A stretch of 64,000 nt of DNA from DASZTV01 sp036267875 (GCA_036267875.1 DATAVE010000064.1:17763-81762); one strand, 5' to 3'. Shown: positions 1 through 9,119, numbered from the stretch's first letter. A program made the numbers and translations. Notes: generated from the letters alone by a model not told the origin.

Positions 1-1201
1 GCTCAGACGGGGTCGGCAGGTTCGGCGAGCTGACGACGGTGTAACTCAGACCTTGGGTCGTGTCACTGGCTGAGAAGGCGGTCGCCGTCGTCGGGTCGTA
101 GCGCCAGTCCCCAGGCACCGTGACCGACAGTGTGGTCGCCGGCATCGGGAGCCACCGGAATGCGTCCTGGTCGCGAACGGTGATCGATGTCGTGATCCGT
201 TGAGTGGAGGACGGCAGCACGCCGAGTCCATTTGTCACCCGCGCACTGACCGGCGCGTTGAGGGCCGAGGCGGTGAACGATCCTTCAGACAGGTTGTCGA
301 GCGAGGTCATCCGCAGATAGCCAGGCGTCGACGTCGAGGTGCGATAGGACAACACCGGCGCGTCCACACTGCTCTCGAGATCGTGGTCGACCGACACGAT
401 CGGGTCGATCGTCGTGACGCTGCCGCCGCCATCGCCCGATCCGCCGTTGCCGTGGCCATGGAATCCGGAATGGACGCCGGGGATGATCAGGGGTACGACC
501 ACGCTGATGCTGATCGCAGCTACCCCGATCCGGCTGCCCAGTGAAGCCGTCGCCGCCGGTAGGTATTCGCCAGCCGTGCGAGGGGCCGTCGGCCGTCCTT
601 GGCCGCTTGCACCGGTCGCCGTGCCCCAGCGGTTGACGCGCTCCCGGCTGTCGACGTAGAGCAGCACCAGGAAGCCGAACCCGGCGGCGATGAAGCCGAA
701 CGCGTTGACTCCGCGGTGGCTCGACGCCGCGCAGAGCGTGTACAGCGCCAGCAGCGGCAGGCCGGCAAGCGCCGCCCGCCGAACGGTGACCGTGAGCAGG
801 TCGACCAGCAGTGCGACAACCGCGACGCCGATCACCGTGATCAGGACCAACCCGTCGTGGGTCGGCACCGGCGCTGGCAGCTTGTGGATGTCGGTGAAAC
901 CGTTGCGTGCCAATGTGTCGAGCCGGCTGAGCGCGGCGCCGTTCGGTATCACGCCAGCGACAGCCTGCTGCGAAGCAAAGCGCCAGGTGACCCACAACGT
1001 CACGACGATCGCGGCGACAAGCGGCTCGAACAGCGAAGGAAGCGGACTCCATCGCACTGCCGCGCAGGATGCGCTGACGAGGACCACGGCACCGATGACG
1101 GGCAGCGCCCAGCCGTTCGAGGCGAAGACGGCCGCGAGTGACGCGCAGGTCGCGACAGTGGCGATCATCGAGGCGAGGGTCAGTCGTAGCCGCCCGCTCA
1201 T
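1..1201 (-). CDS. TgpA-like transglutaminase, N-terminal membrane part (partial, runs off the window start)
   Basis: The ATG at 1201 overlaps the stop of the DUF58 gene (ATGA), and the frame stays open for 400 codons to the window edge. The visible protein begins MSGRLRLTLASMIATVATCA and has a series of hydrophobic helices over about residues 10-190 (for example VLITVIGVAVVALLVDLLT and AFGFIAAGFGFLVLLYVD). A loop and an extracytoplasmic-looking beta-rich region follow (TTSITVRDQDAFRWLPMP). This layout matches the N-terminal DUF3488 part of TgpA-type proteins. The transglutaminase core and the usual C-terminal helix would lie outside the window, so catalytic residues cannot be checked. It is the third gene of a MoxR-DUF58-TgpA operon, whose function in actinobacteria is poorly defined. 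Confidence 0.85.
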   Translation of the reverse strand, partial: MSGRLRLTLASMIATVATCASLAAVFASNGWALPVIGAVVLVSASCAAVRWSPLPSLFEPLVAAIVVTLWVTWRFASQQAVAGVIPNGAALSRLDTLARNGFTDIHKLPAPVPTHDGLVLITVIGVAVVALLVDLLTVTVRRAALAGLPLLALYTLCAASSHRGVNAFGFIAAGFGFLVLLYVDSRERVNRWGTATGASGQGRPTAPRTAGEYLPAATASLGSRIGVAAISISVVVPLIIPGVHSGFHGHGNGGSGDGGGSVTTIDPIVSVDHDLESSVDAPVLSYRTSTSTPGYLRMTSLDNLSEGSFTASALNAPVSARVTNGLGVLPSSTQRITTSITVRDQDAFRWLPMPATTLSVTVPGDWRYDPTTATAFSASDTTQGLSYTVVSSPNLPTPSE

Positions 1202-2490
1202 CAGGCGGCTCCCAACGGAGTCGGCCGAGCCGCTCCGGAGGAACGGGCACCGAGACCGGCCCAGACGTTCGACAGCGACTCGCCGCGCCGGATCTCGACC
1301 ACCTGCCAACCCGCGCCGGTGAGCATTGGGATCACCCGCGCGCGATCGGTCCCGGTCGACGTCGTCGTCGCACTCCAGCTGTCGGTGTCGAGCAGCAGGG
1401 CTACGCCTGTCGACCGGTTGGTCGTGCGCAGCCGCACGAGCCGGTCGGCATCATCAGGTCCGATCGCGCCGAGGATCGCGACGATCAGGCCCTGTCCGCC
1501 GGTGCGCTGAGCTGCCTCGACGCCGGTGTGAAGTCCGGTGCCGTTCGACGGGGTAAGCGCCGCGAGCACGTCGAGCAATGCGCCGTCGAAGCCGACACCG
1601 CCAAGGGCAGCCGACGACACCTCTCCGCCGCTGTCCGTCACGAGCCGGACGTCGAAGCCACGATGGGCGAGGTGCAGGCCGATCGAGGCAGCCGCCGAGA
1701 TTGCCCATTCGACCGAGGAGGCAGGGCCTTCGCCGCGGTGTGCGATCAGCCGGGAGTCGAGCAGCACAGCCGCGCGACTCTCCCAAGGTTGCTCCTCGCG
1801 ACGGACGGTGAGCTCGCCCCGGCGAGCCGTCGTACGCCAATGAATGCGTCGTAGGTCGTCGCCTTGCCGGTACTCGCGGGTGGCGACGTCGTCGTCGCCG
1901 TGCGTTGCGACGGCCCGACTCGTGCTCTGACCGGCGCCACCCCACTCACCCCGCAGCATGGCGTCGGGAAGTGCCTCGACCCGCGGGGTGACGACCAAGG
2001 TGTCGACCGCCGTGAAGGCACGCGGCAGCTCACACATTCCAAACGGGTCGAGCAGGCGAACGGTCAGCGGTCCTACGCGATAGCGGCCACGGGTTTCACC
2101 GCTCAGGTGGTAGCCAACCTCGATGGGTCGCCGTGGCGCGAGTCGTTCGATCACGACGCGCGGTCGGCCGCCGAGCAGGTACGGAATCGTGTCCTCGACC
2201 AAGAGCAGTCCGGTTGGCAGCCGCGACACGTTCTCGACACGCAGCACGGTGCGCGCCTGCGTCCCGGCAGTGATCCGGGCCGGCTCGAGGCGGCGCGAGC
2301 AACTCAACCGGAAACGGGTTCGCACGACCAGCGCCACCGAGATCAGTGGCAGACACAGCAGGAGTACGCCGAGCCGCAGCAGATCCGCATTGTGCAACCC
2401 GAGTCCCACGATGGCCGAGCTCAGGCCGGCGGCGAGAGTGCAGCGGCCGCGCACCGTCAACGACCGCAATGCCAGCCGTACCGATTTCAC
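1201..2490 (-). CDS. DUF58 domain-containing membrane protein
   Basis: 429 residues from a GTG start, with a purine-rich GGGGGG stretch just upstream. Two hydrophobic segments lie near residues 17-34 and 38-56. A beta-rich region follows, then the diagnostic DUF58 block REYRQGDDLRRIHWRTTAR around residues 205-225, and after it a vWA-like fold (AVLLDSRL, LIVAILGAIGPDD). DUF58 proteins are regularly encoded beside MoxR ATPases and TgpA-type transglutaminases and are thought to act with them in chaperoning or assembling envelope complexes; that role is family knowledge. The gene starts 31 bp after moxR and its stop overlaps the next start, so the three genes are probably co-translated. Confidence 0.9.
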   Translation of the reverse strand: MKSVRLALRSLTVRGRCTLAAGLSSAIVGLGLHNADLLRLGVLLLCLPLISVALVVRTRFRLSCSRRLEPARITAGTQARTVLRVENVSRLPTGLLLVEDTIPYLLGGRPRVVIERLAPRRPIEVGYHLSGETRGRYRVGPLTVRLLDPFGMCELPRAFTAVDTLVVTPRVEALPDAMLRGEWGGAGQSTSRAVATHGDDDVATREYRQGDDLRRIHWRTTARRGELTVRREEQPWESRAAVLLDSRLIAHRGEGPASSVEWAISAAASIGLHLAHRGFDVRLVTDSGGEVSSAALGGVGFDGALLDVLAALTPSNGTGLHTGVEAAQRTGGQGLIVAILGAIGPDDADRLVRLRTTNRSTGVALLLDTDSWSATTTSTGTDRARVIPMLTGAGWQVVEIRRGESLSNVWAGLGARSSGAARPTPLGAA

Positions 2491-2521
2491 CTTTGCCCCC
2501 CGCCGCTGAGTGGCGGGCGAG

Positions 2522-3538
2522 TCATGCTGGTCGGCGGGTGGAGGCAGCCGGCACGGGGACCGACGCGACGATGTCGTTGAGCACGGTCGTCACCGGACGG
2601 CGGGCGATATGAGCGTCGGCCGACAGCAGCAGGCGATGCGCCAGCACCGGCTGGGCGAGCGCCTGCAGGTCATCTGGCAGCACGTAGTCGCGCTCGTCGA
2701 GCGCCGCGACCGCGCGACCCGCCCTGAGTAGGTGCAGCGTGGCGCGCGGTGAAGCGCCGAGCCGCAGGTCGGGATGCTTGCGGGTGGCGGTGACGAGGTC
2801 GACGGCATAGCTCCGGACGCTGTCCGCGACGTGGATCTGCCGTACGCCTTCGATGAGCTGTGCGACCTCGCGGTCATCCGAGACCGGCTGCAGATCGTCG
2901 AGCGGCGAACCTGCGCCGTGCGTGTCGAGCATTGCGAGCTCAGCCTCGGGCGCCGGATATCCCAAGGCGAGTCGCGCCGTGAAGCGGTCGCGCTGAGCCT
3001 CCGGAAGGGGGTAGGTGCCTTCCATCTCGATCGGGTTCTGGGTGGCCACGACCATGAACGGCGTTTCGAGCCCGTAGGTGACGCCGTCGACGGTGACTTG
3101 GTGCTCTTCCATGCACTCCAGCAGCGCTGACTGGGTCTTGGGAGATGCCCGGTTGATCTCGTCGCCGACCACGACGTTCGCGAAGATCGCGCCCGGCTTG
3201 AACTCGAACTCGCGCGTGTTCTGGTTGTAGACCGACACGCCGGTGATGTCGCTGGGCAGCAGGTCGGGGGTGAACTGCACCCGGCGTACCGAGCAGTCGA
3301 TGGCCTTGCCGAGCGCTTTGGCCAGCATCGTCTTGCCGACACCCGGAACGTCCTCGATCAACAGGTGTCCCTCAGCCAGCAGCACCGCCACTGCGAGGTG
3401 AACCTCGTTGGTCTTGCCCTCGATGACGCGGTCCACCGCATCGGCGATCCGCAGTCCGGCAGCCGAGATCTCACGCGCGGTCGGCGTGTAGGTGGCGTTT
3501 CGAGCGCTCACTCGGCTGCTGGGACGGCTCGAGGCCAT
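2522..3538 (-). CDS. MoxR-family AAA+ ATPase
   Basis: 338 residues. The AAA+ core is clear: Walker A in EDVPGVGKTMLAKALG near residue 68, Walker B in VVVGDEINRASPKTQ near residue 130, and a sensor-1 type segment PFMVVATQNPIE. These are typical of MoxR ATPases, which power maturation or assembly of client complexes together with vWA/DUF58 proteins. The ATG at 3536-3538 begins MASSRPSSRVSARNATYTPT. It is the first gene of the minus-strand operon and is divergent from mraZ, so its promoter must lie in the same roughly 150-bp spacer as the dcw promoter. Confidence 0.95.
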   Translation of the reverse strand: MASSRPSSRVSARNATYTPTAREISAAGLRIADAVDRVIEGKTNEVHLAVAVLLAEGHLLIEDVPGVGKTMLAKALGKAIDCSVRRVQFTPDLLPSDITGVSVYNQNTREFEFKPGAIFANVVVGDEINRASPKTQSALLECMEEHQVTVDGVTYGLETPFMVVATQNPIEMEGTYPLPEAQRDRFTARLALGYPAPEAELAMLDTHGAGSPLDDLQPVSDDREVAQLIEGVRQIHVADSVRSYAVDLVTATRKHPDLRLGASPRATLHLLRAGRAVAALDERDYVLPDDLQALAQPVLAHRLLLSADAHIARRPVTTVLNDIVASVPVPAASTRRPA

Positions 3539-3589
3539 GAATCCGAGTCTGCCACAGCCCTCGAGTGGAGCGAATTGCCGCCGATGTGG

Positions 3590-3643
3590 TTGACAGAGGA
3601 GTGAAGTGGAGTAAGTTGGCGCGTCATGGGGAGCGGAGTGGGG
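3590..3643 (+). promoter_or_regulatory. Probable mraZ/dcw promoter with MraZ-box-like repeats
   Basis: A perfect TTGACA at 3590-3595 is followed after 16 bp by TAAGTT at 3612-3617, a good sigma-70-type promoter. The spacer carries a 5-bp-period repeat, AGTG at 3600, AGTG at 3605 and AGTA at 3610. Further TGGGG copies lie in the leader (3627-3631 and 3639-3643), and an AGTGGAG lies upstream at 3564. MraZ proteins bind short direct repeats of this kind in front of their own gene, so autorepression of the cluster is likely. The promoter match is seen; the operator role is inferred. Confidence 0.6.
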
Positions 3644-3687
3644 CGGAAGCCCGATTCGCGAGCCGGAGCTCGTAAGGGAGGTGGAGC

Positions 3688-4119
3688 GTGTTTCTTGGCA
3701 CCTTCACGCCTCGCCTTGACGAGAAAGGCCGGCTGTTCCTGCCCGCCAAGTTCCGCGACGAGCTCGCGGCAGGCCTCGTGATCACCCCCGGCCAGGAACG
3801 CTGCCTGCGCGTGTTCCCGATGGCGGAGTTCGCCCGGGTCACCGAGGTCGCCCGAGAGGCGCCGACAGCACTGCGCGAGACCCGCGACTTCCACCGAATG
3901 GCATTCGGTGACGCTCACGACGAGGTACCGGACCGGCAGGGCCGCGTCACCGTGCCGCCCGCCCTGCGCGAGTACGCCGGGCTGACCCGCGACTGTGCGG
4001 TCGTCGGGCTCAACAGCTACCTCGAGATCTGGGACGACGCAGCGTGGCGGGAGTACAAGGCCAGCCAGGCCGACGGCTATGCCTCGCTGTCCGAGCAGGG
4101 GGTGCCAGGCCTGTTCTAG
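3688..4119 (+). CDS. mraZ: Transcriptional regulator MraZ
   Basis: 143 residues, the usual MraZ length, from a GTG preceded by GGGAGGTGGAG. Two AbrB-like repeats are visible. The first is GTFTPRLDEKGRLFLPAKFR (residues 4-23). The second is near residue 80 (DRQGRVTVPPALREYAGL), each carrying the DxxGR-x-P core. MraZ is a ring-forming DNA-binding protein that controls the division and cell wall cluster it heads. It is the first gene after the TTGACA/TAAGTT promoter, and the repeats in that promoter suggest self-control. rsmH follows after 166 bp that contain a structured RNA. Confidence 0.97.
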   Translation: MFLGTFTPRLDEKGRLFLPAKFRDELAAGLVITPGQERCLRVFPMAEFARVTEVAREAPTALRETRDFHRMAFGDAHDEVPDRQGRVTVPPALREYAGLTRDCAVVGLNSYLEIWDDAAWREYKASQADGYASLSEQGVPGLF

Positions 4120-4156
4120 AGGCCCAGTGAGCAGAGCCGCTTCTAGCGAACGTGCA

Positions 4157-4240
4157 GGTGTGTGTCGTGGCCCCTGCCGACGTCCCCTGAGATCACTTCC
4201 CCGGTCTCAGGCGTCGGCGGCAGGGACCAGGCCACACACC
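4157..4240 (+). ncRNA. mraW-type leader RNA upstream of rsmH
   Basis: The spacer between mraZ and rsmH folds into a long interrupted hairpin. GGTGTGTG (4157-4164) pairs with CACACACC (4233-4240). CCCTGCC (4172-4178) pairs with GGCAGGG (4219-4225), GACG (4179-4182) with CGTC (4212-4215), and CCTGAG (4186-4191) with CTCAGG (4206-4211). The terminal loop is 4192-4205. A conserved RNA, the 'mraW motif', has been described in presumed 5' leaders of mraW in actinobacteria, and location and architecture fit it. Its ligand or mechanism is unknown. Pairing was read by eye; a covariance-model search would settle membership. Confidence 0.75.
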
Positions 4241-4285
4241 AGGTTCAGATTCCAAATCCCAGCGAGAGCAGCCCGAAAGGACGTC

Positions 4286-5242
4286 ATGGACCTGGCTCCT
4301 GAGCACGTCCCTGTGCTGCTCGATCGCGTGCTGGAGCTGCTGGCGCCTGCTGCGAGCCGCGATGGCGCTGTGGTCGTGGACGCGACGCTCGGCTTGGGTG
4401 GGCACACCGAGGCGCTACTCGAGCGTCATCCCGGACTGCGGATGATCGGGATCGACCGGGATCCGAGCGCGTTGGCGCGCAGCGCCACGCGGCTGGCCGT
4501 CCACGCAGACCGCGTACAGCTGGTCCACGGTGTCTACGACACGCTTCCTGAGGTACTCGACGCGGCTGGTGTCGATCGTGTGGACGGCGTGCTGTTCGAC
4601 CTCGGCGTCTCTTCGATGCAGCTCGACGCTGACGACCGCGGCTTCTCCTACTCCCGCGACACCGCGCTCGACATGCGGATGGACCCCACCCGCGGGCTCA
4701 CCGCGGCCGACGTGGTCAACACCTACGACGCCCGCGACCTCGCGCACATCCTGTCGAGGTACGGCGAGGAGCGCTTCGCTCGTCGGATCGCTGACGCGAT
4801 CGTTCGTGAGCGTGCGACGCAGCCGTTGACTTCGTCAGCTCGGCTGGCCGAGCTGGTGCGTGACGCGGTTCCGGCAGCGACCCGGCGTACTGGTGGCCAC
4901 CCGGCCAAACGCACCTTCCAGGCGCTGCGCATCGAGGTCAACGACGAGCTCGGTGCGCTGGAGCGGGCCCTCCCGGCAGCCGTCACCGCACTTCGGGTCG
5001 GCGGCCGGTTGGTCGTCCTCGCCTACCAGTCGCTCGAAGACCGAATCGTCAAGCGCACGCTTGCCGCCGGTACGTCGGTGACTGCACCGGCTGACCTACC
5101 CGTCGTCCCGGAGAGTGCTCAGCCCCGGCTGCGGCTACTCACCCGCGGCGCCGAGCAGGCCTCCGAGGCCGAGATCGAAGAGAACCCACGCGCAGCCTCC
5201 GTCCGGCTTCGTGCGGTCGAGCGGATCAGAGAAGCGGCATGA
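4286..5242 (+). CDS. rsmH: 16S rRNA (cytosine(1402)-N(4))-methyltransferase RsmH
   Basis: 318 residues from the ATG at 4286 (MDLAPEHVPVLLDRVLELL), with a GAAAGG just upstream. The open frame extends much further 5' but that part shows no similarity, and the leader RNA lies there. Visible SAM-methyltransferase features are DATLGLGGHTEALL (motif I), GIDRDPSAL, and the RsmH-specific FDLGVSSMQLD and GHPAKRTFQALRIEVN. The enzyme N4-methylates C1402 in the decoding centre of 16S rRNA. It is the conserved second gene of dcw clusters and overlaps ftsL by four bases (ATGA). Confidence 0.97.
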   Translation: MDLAPEHVPVLLDRVLELLAPAASRDGAVVVDATLGLGGHTEALLERHPGLRMIGIDRDPSALARSATRLAVHADRVQLVHGVYDTLPEVLDAAGVDRVDGVLFDLGVSSMQLDADDRGFSYSRDTALDMRMDPTRGLTAADVVNTYDARDLAHILSRYGEERFARRIADAIVRERATQPLTSSARLAELVRDAVPAATRRTGGHPAKRTFQALRIEVNDELGALERALPAAVTALRVGGRLVVLAYQSLEDRIVKRTLAAGTSVTAPADLPVVPESAQPRLRLLTRGAEQASEAEIEENPRAASVRLRAVERIREAA

Positions 5243-5757
5243 GCGCCACGTATCCGCTGCGGAAGCCCGCAACTGCGAAGCCGCGTCCTGCCGCGTCTCG
5301 CCCGCGCCTCACGGTCATCTCCTCGACGAAGCACAAGGTCGCGCGCGGTCCGTTCATCGTGCTCGTCAGCGCCCTGCTCATCGGCGGTCTGCTCGCTCTG
5401 TTGATGCTGCACACGCTTGCGGCACAGGACGCCTTCCGCCAGACGACGCTTCAGCAGAAGCTCGCAACACTGACCGACCAGCAGCAGCAGCTCGAACAGC
5501 AGGTGCAGCTCGACTCGGCACCGGCTGCCCTCGAGGCCCGGGCTCGCGCGCTCGGGATGGTGCCTTCGACGATCACGTCGTACCACCGAGGGGCCAACGG
5601 GACGACGATCGCTCGCGAGCTGCCGACCTCACAGGTCGCCACTGTCGACACGACGCCGACAACGGCTCCGTCTACGGCGCCAAGCACCGACCCGACGACG
5701 CCACCGTCAGCGAAGGACTCACCGAATCCGCGGGCGAAGGCATCCACGCGTCCATGA
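5239..5757 (+). CDS. ftsL: Cell division protein FtsL
   Basis: 172 residues, ATGA overlap with rsmH and another with ftsI. A basic cytoplasmic N-terminus of about 35 residues is followed by one membrane helix (PFIVLVSALLIGGLLALLML). A short heptad-like coiled coil rich in Gln and Leu comes next (residues 70-95, LQQKLATLTDQQQQLEQQ). The C-terminus is a low-complexity Thr/Pro/Ser tail. FtsL is poorly conserved in sequence, so the call rests on topology and on its fixed place between rsmH and ftsI. It would normally act with FtsB/DivIC and FtsQ in the divisome; ftsQ is not in this cluster. Confidence 0.88.
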   Translation: MSATYPLRKPATAKPRPAASRPRLTVISSTKHKVARGPFIVLVSALLIGGLLALLMLHTLAAQDAFRQTTLQQKLATLTDQQQQLEQQVQLDSAPAALEARARALGMVPSTITSYHRGANGTTIARELPTSQVATVDTTPTTAPSTAPSTDPTTPPSAKDSPNPRAKASTRP

Positions 5758-7535
5758 CGTCACGACCGCCGGCGCGCTCAGCGGACAGGCGCCGTCCGAC
5801 CGCTCGTACTGCTACGCGTCGGCGCGGACCGAGTGCTCGGCGCCGCCTCAACACGGTGCTGCTCGTGACGATGATGCTCGCGTCGCTGATCGCGGCGCGA
5901 CTCGTTCAGCTGCAAGGTGTCGACCGCGCTGCGTACTCCGCCGCGGCTCAGGAGCAGCGGCTGCACACCGTGACGCTGACCGCTACCCGCGGAACGATCA
6001 CCGACCGCAGCGGCGACCCGCTCGCCGAGACCGTCGATGCGCGCGATGTCGTCGCGGACCCGAGCGAGATCGACAAGCCCGCGGCTGTTGCCGCTGCACT
6101 CGCGCCCGTGCTCAGCATCAAGCCAGGCAAGCTCGTACCACTTCTGACGGGTACCGGGCAGTACTCGCGGCTCGACGCGGCGGTCTCGCCCGCCGTCGGT
6201 GACGCGGTCGATTCGCTGAACCTGACCGGGATCACCACCCCGGACACCAGCCGTCGCGTCTACCCGAATGGCCGGCTCGCCTCCAACGTCGTCGGATTCG
6301 TCGACTCGCAGGGCCAGGGAGCGGGCGGACTGGAGCTCGAGTATCAAAAGCAGCTCGCCGGGCGCAACGGGGTTGCGCACTACGAGGTCGCCGCGGACGG
6401 ATCGCCGATCCCCGACGGCGAGAACGTCGAGACCGCTGCAGTGCCGGGCGAGGGACTGCGGCTGACGCTGCAGCGTGACATCCAGTTCGAGGCGCAGCAG
6501 GCGATCGCCGATCAGGTAAAGGCCACCGGAGCGTTGTCCGGCACGGTGATCGTGATGAACCCGAAGAACGGCCAGATCTACGCACTTGCCGTTGCGCCCG
6601 GCTTCAACCCGAACGACCTGAGTACGGCGAACAGCGCCGACCTCGGTGACCCAGCGGTGACCGATGCCTACGAGCCCGGCAGCGTCATCAAGGCCGTGAC
6701 CGTCTCCGCCGCTCTGCAGAACGGTCTGGTCACCCCGACGTCCGACTTCGTGATCCCGAACACCTATCAGTACAACGGCACGACGTTCCACGATGCTGAG
6801 AGCCACGGGACCGAGCGGCTCACGCTGACCGGGATCCTGGCCTACTCGAGCAACATCGGCGCCATCAAGATCGCTCAGCGAGTTGGTGCCCAGCGACTCG
6901 ACGACTACCTGCGAGCCTTCGGTTTCGGGCACACCACCGGGGTGAACCTGCCCGGCGAGAGTGCGGGACTGCTGCTCCCGGTCGACCAGTGGTCGGGCAC
7001 CACGCTCCCGACGCTGGCCTTCGGCCAGGGCCTCGGCGTGACGGCCATGCAGGTGGCCAGTCTCTACTCGACGATCGCCGATGACGGGGTTCGCGTCACC
7101 CCGACGCTCATCGAGGGCACGACGAACTCGAAGGACAAGTACGAAGCGGCCCCCGCACCTGCTCAGCACCGCGTGATCAGTGTCGATGTCGCAGCCGAGA
7201 TGCGCCAGATCCTCGAGTCCGTCACGACGAACGAGGGCACTGCTCCGGCGGCCCGGATCCCGGGCTATCGGATCGCCGGCAAGACCGGTACTGCGAACCG
7301 TTCCAACGGACACGGCGGCTACTCCGGCGCAGGGTACGACGCGTCGTTCGTCGGCATGGTGCCTGCCGACGACCCGAAGCTGGTGTGCGAAGTCGTCCTC
7401 GAGCGACCGGTGCGCGGCTACTTCGGTGGACTGGTTGCCGCGCCCGTCTTCAAGACCGTGATGTCCTTCGCGTTGCGAACGCTGGGTATCGCGCCGACCT
7501 TCACCAAGGCGGCCCACGCCGCGCTTACCTGGTAA
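5754..7535 (+). CDS. ftsI: Division-specific penicillin-binding protein (FtsI/PBP3 type)
   Basis: 593 residues from the ATG at 5754, which overlaps the ftsL stop. An Arg-rich cytoplasmic tail (residues 1-36) precedes one membrane helix (VLLVTMMLASLIAARLVQ). A PBP dimerisation domain follows, and then the transpeptidase domain. Catalytic motifs are all present: SVIK at 310-313 (nucleophile Ser310), SSN at 365-367 and KTG at 510-512. The enzyme cross-links septal peptidoglycan together with FtsW, encoded further down the operon. A longer open frame upstream overlaps ftsL out of frame and is a shadow. Confidence 0.97.
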   Translation: MTSRPPARSADRRRPTARTATRRRGPSARRRLNTVLLVTMMLASLIAARLVQLQGVDRAAYSAAAQEQRLHTVTLTATRGTITDRSGDPLAETVDARDVVADPSEIDKPAAVAAALAPVLSIKPGKLVPLLTGTGQYSRLDAAVSPAVGDAVDSLNLTGITTPDTSRRVYPNGRLASNVVGFVDSQGQGAGGLELEYQKQLAGRNGVAHYEVAADGSPIPDGENVETAAVPGEGLRLTLQRDIQFEAQQAIADQVKATGALSGTVIVMNPKNGQIYALAVAPGFNPNDLSTANSADLGDPAVTDAYEPGSVIKAVTVSAALQNGLVTPTSDFVIPNTYQYNGTTFHDAESHGTERLTLTGILAYSSNIGAIKIAQRVGAQRLDDYLRAFGFGHTTGVNLPGESAGLLLPVDQWSGTTLPTLAFGQGLGVTAMQVASLYSTIADDGVRVTPTLIEGTTNSKDKYEAAPAPAQHRVISVDVAAEMRQILESVTTNEGTAPAARIPGYRIAGKTGTANRSNGHGGYSGAGYDASFVGMVPADDPKLVCEVVLERPVRGYFGGLVAAPVFKTVMSFALRTLGIAPTFTKAAHAALTW

Positions 7536-7577
7536 CTGACCAGGTAAATCGCTCTTCTGCTACTAGCGTTTTCCTCG

Positions 7578-9119
7578 ATGACCGAGCCTCCCGTGCGACC
7601 TTCGGTCGTCTTGCCGCGCCGCATCGCGTCGTTGCTCGACCGACTGCACGCTGCGGGCTTCTCGGCTGTTCAGCTCGTGGGTGACCCAGCCGTCGAGATC
7701 ACCGGCATCACGCACGACTCACGCTTGGTTCTTCCCGGCGACCTGTACGTGGCCCGTAGCGGTGAGAACACCCACGGCATCGCCCACGTCAGCGAGGCAG
7801 TCGCGAGTGGCGCAGCGGCGGTCTTGACCGATCGTGATGCAGCGCAGACCGCGATCGAGTCCGGGGTAGCCGCGGTGCTCGCTGTCGACGAGCCGCGCGA
7901 GGCGATGGGACCGGCCGCGGCATGGACCTACGGCGACCCCGCGCAGGCGATGACGCTGCTGGGTGTCACGGGGACCAATGGCAAGACGACGACGAGCTAC
8001 CTGATCGAGGCCGGCCTTCGCGCGGCCGGCCGGCGGACCGGTCTGGTCGGCACGATCGAGACTCGCATCGACGGCGAGGCCGTACCGAGCGCTCGCACCA
8101 CGCCGGAGGCGACCGAGCTGCACGCCTTGCTCGCTGTCATGAAGGAGCGTGGTGTCGACTCGGTCGTGATGGAGGTCTCGAGTCACGCGCTCGCACTCGG
8201 TCGCGTCGATGGCGTCGTCTTCGACGTCGCGGGATTTACCAACCTGTCGCGAGATCATCTCGACTTTCACGGCGACATGGCCGGCTACTACGCGGCCAAG
8301 GCCTCGCTGTTCGCGCCTTCCCGAGCGAGTCGTGGCGTCATCAACGTCGATGACGACTGGGGCCTACGGCTTGCAGCTGAGGCGACCGTGCCGTCGGTGA
8401 CGACCGGGCTGCGTGCTGACAGCACCTGGCGGCGCTACGACGAGACGCCGGCCACTGCAACCTCGCTTGGCGTTGTACACCTCCTCGGGCCCGATGCTGG
8501 GACCGTCGAGATCCGGTGTGCGTTGCTTGGCACCGTCAATCTCGTCAACGTGGTGACCGCGTTCGTAATGTTGGTCGAGACGGGCATCGAGGTCGGCGTC
8601 GCCCGAGACGGTGTTGCTTCGCTGACGGCTGTGCCCGGCCGCCTCGAGCGCGTCGATGTCGGGCAGCCCTATCTAGCGCTGGTCGACTACGCCCACACGC
8701 CCGGTGCCGTCACCGCTGTGCTCGCGGATGCCCGAGCTCTTGCCGTCCCAGGTGGCCGGGTGCTCGTGGTGCTCGGCTGCGGGGGAGACCGCGATCGCGA
8801 GAAGCGCCCGATGATGGGTGCCGCTGCCGCGACCGGTGCCGACCTCGCGGTGTTCACCAACGACAATCCACGCTCAGAGGATGCGAATGAGATCCTCGCA
8901 GCGATGCAGAGCGGAGTGCCGGCCGGATTGCGCGTCCTCGTCGAGCCGGACCGCGCCCGGGCGATCGACGCGGCCGTCGGCCTGGCCCGGCCCGGGGACG
9001 TCCTCGTCATTGCCGGTAAGGGTCACGAGCAGGGCCAAGAGGCTGCGGGCGTCGTCGTCCCGTTCGACGATCGGGTTGTCCTGCGCGATGCATTGACCGC
9101 CCATCTCGGGGCGGCGTAG
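7578..9119 (+). CDS. murE: UDP-MurNAc-L-Ala-D-Glu:meso-DAP ligase MurE
   Basis: 513 residues. The Mur-ligase ATP site GVTGTNGKTTTSYLI lies near residue 129. The substrate-specificity motif DNPR is at residues 429-432 (TNDNPRSEDANEI). DNPR is the signature of enzymes that add meso-diaminopimelate rather than lysine, so the organism should make mDAP-type peptidoglycan. It catalyses the third amino-acid addition to the UDP-MurNAc peptide in the cytoplasm. The gene starts 42 bp after ftsI at an ATG, and its stop shares one base with the GTG of murF. Confidence 0.97.
   Translation: MTEPPVRPSVVLPRRIASLLDRLHAAGFSAVQLVGDPAVEITGITHDSRLVLPGDLYVARSGENTHGIAHVSEAVASGAAAVLTDRDAAQTAIESGVAAVLAVDEPREAMGPAAAWTYGDPAQAMTLLGVTGTNGKTTTSYLIEAGLRAAGRRTGLVGTIETRIDGEAVPSARTTPEATELHALLAVMKERGVDSVVMEVSSHALALGRVDGVVFDVAGFTNLSRDHLDFHGDMAGYYAAKASLFAPSRASRGVINVDDDWGLRLAAEATVPSVTTGLRADSTWRRYDETPATATSLGVVHLLGPDAGTVEIRCALLGTVNLVNVVTAFVMLVETGIEVGVARDGVASLTAVPGRLERVDVGQPYLALVDYAHTPGAVTAVLADARALAVPGGRVLVVLGCGGDRDREKRPMMGAAAATGADLAVFTNDNPRSEDANEILAAMQSGVPAGLRVLVEPDRARAIDAAVGLARPGDVLVIAGKGHEQGQEAAGVVVPFDDRVVLRDALTAHLGAA

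Noticed and set aside
5778..7517. 579-codon minus-strand open frame opposite ftsI
   Set aside because: An antisense shadow with His/Arg-rich composition; ftsI motifs on the plus strand explain the conservation.
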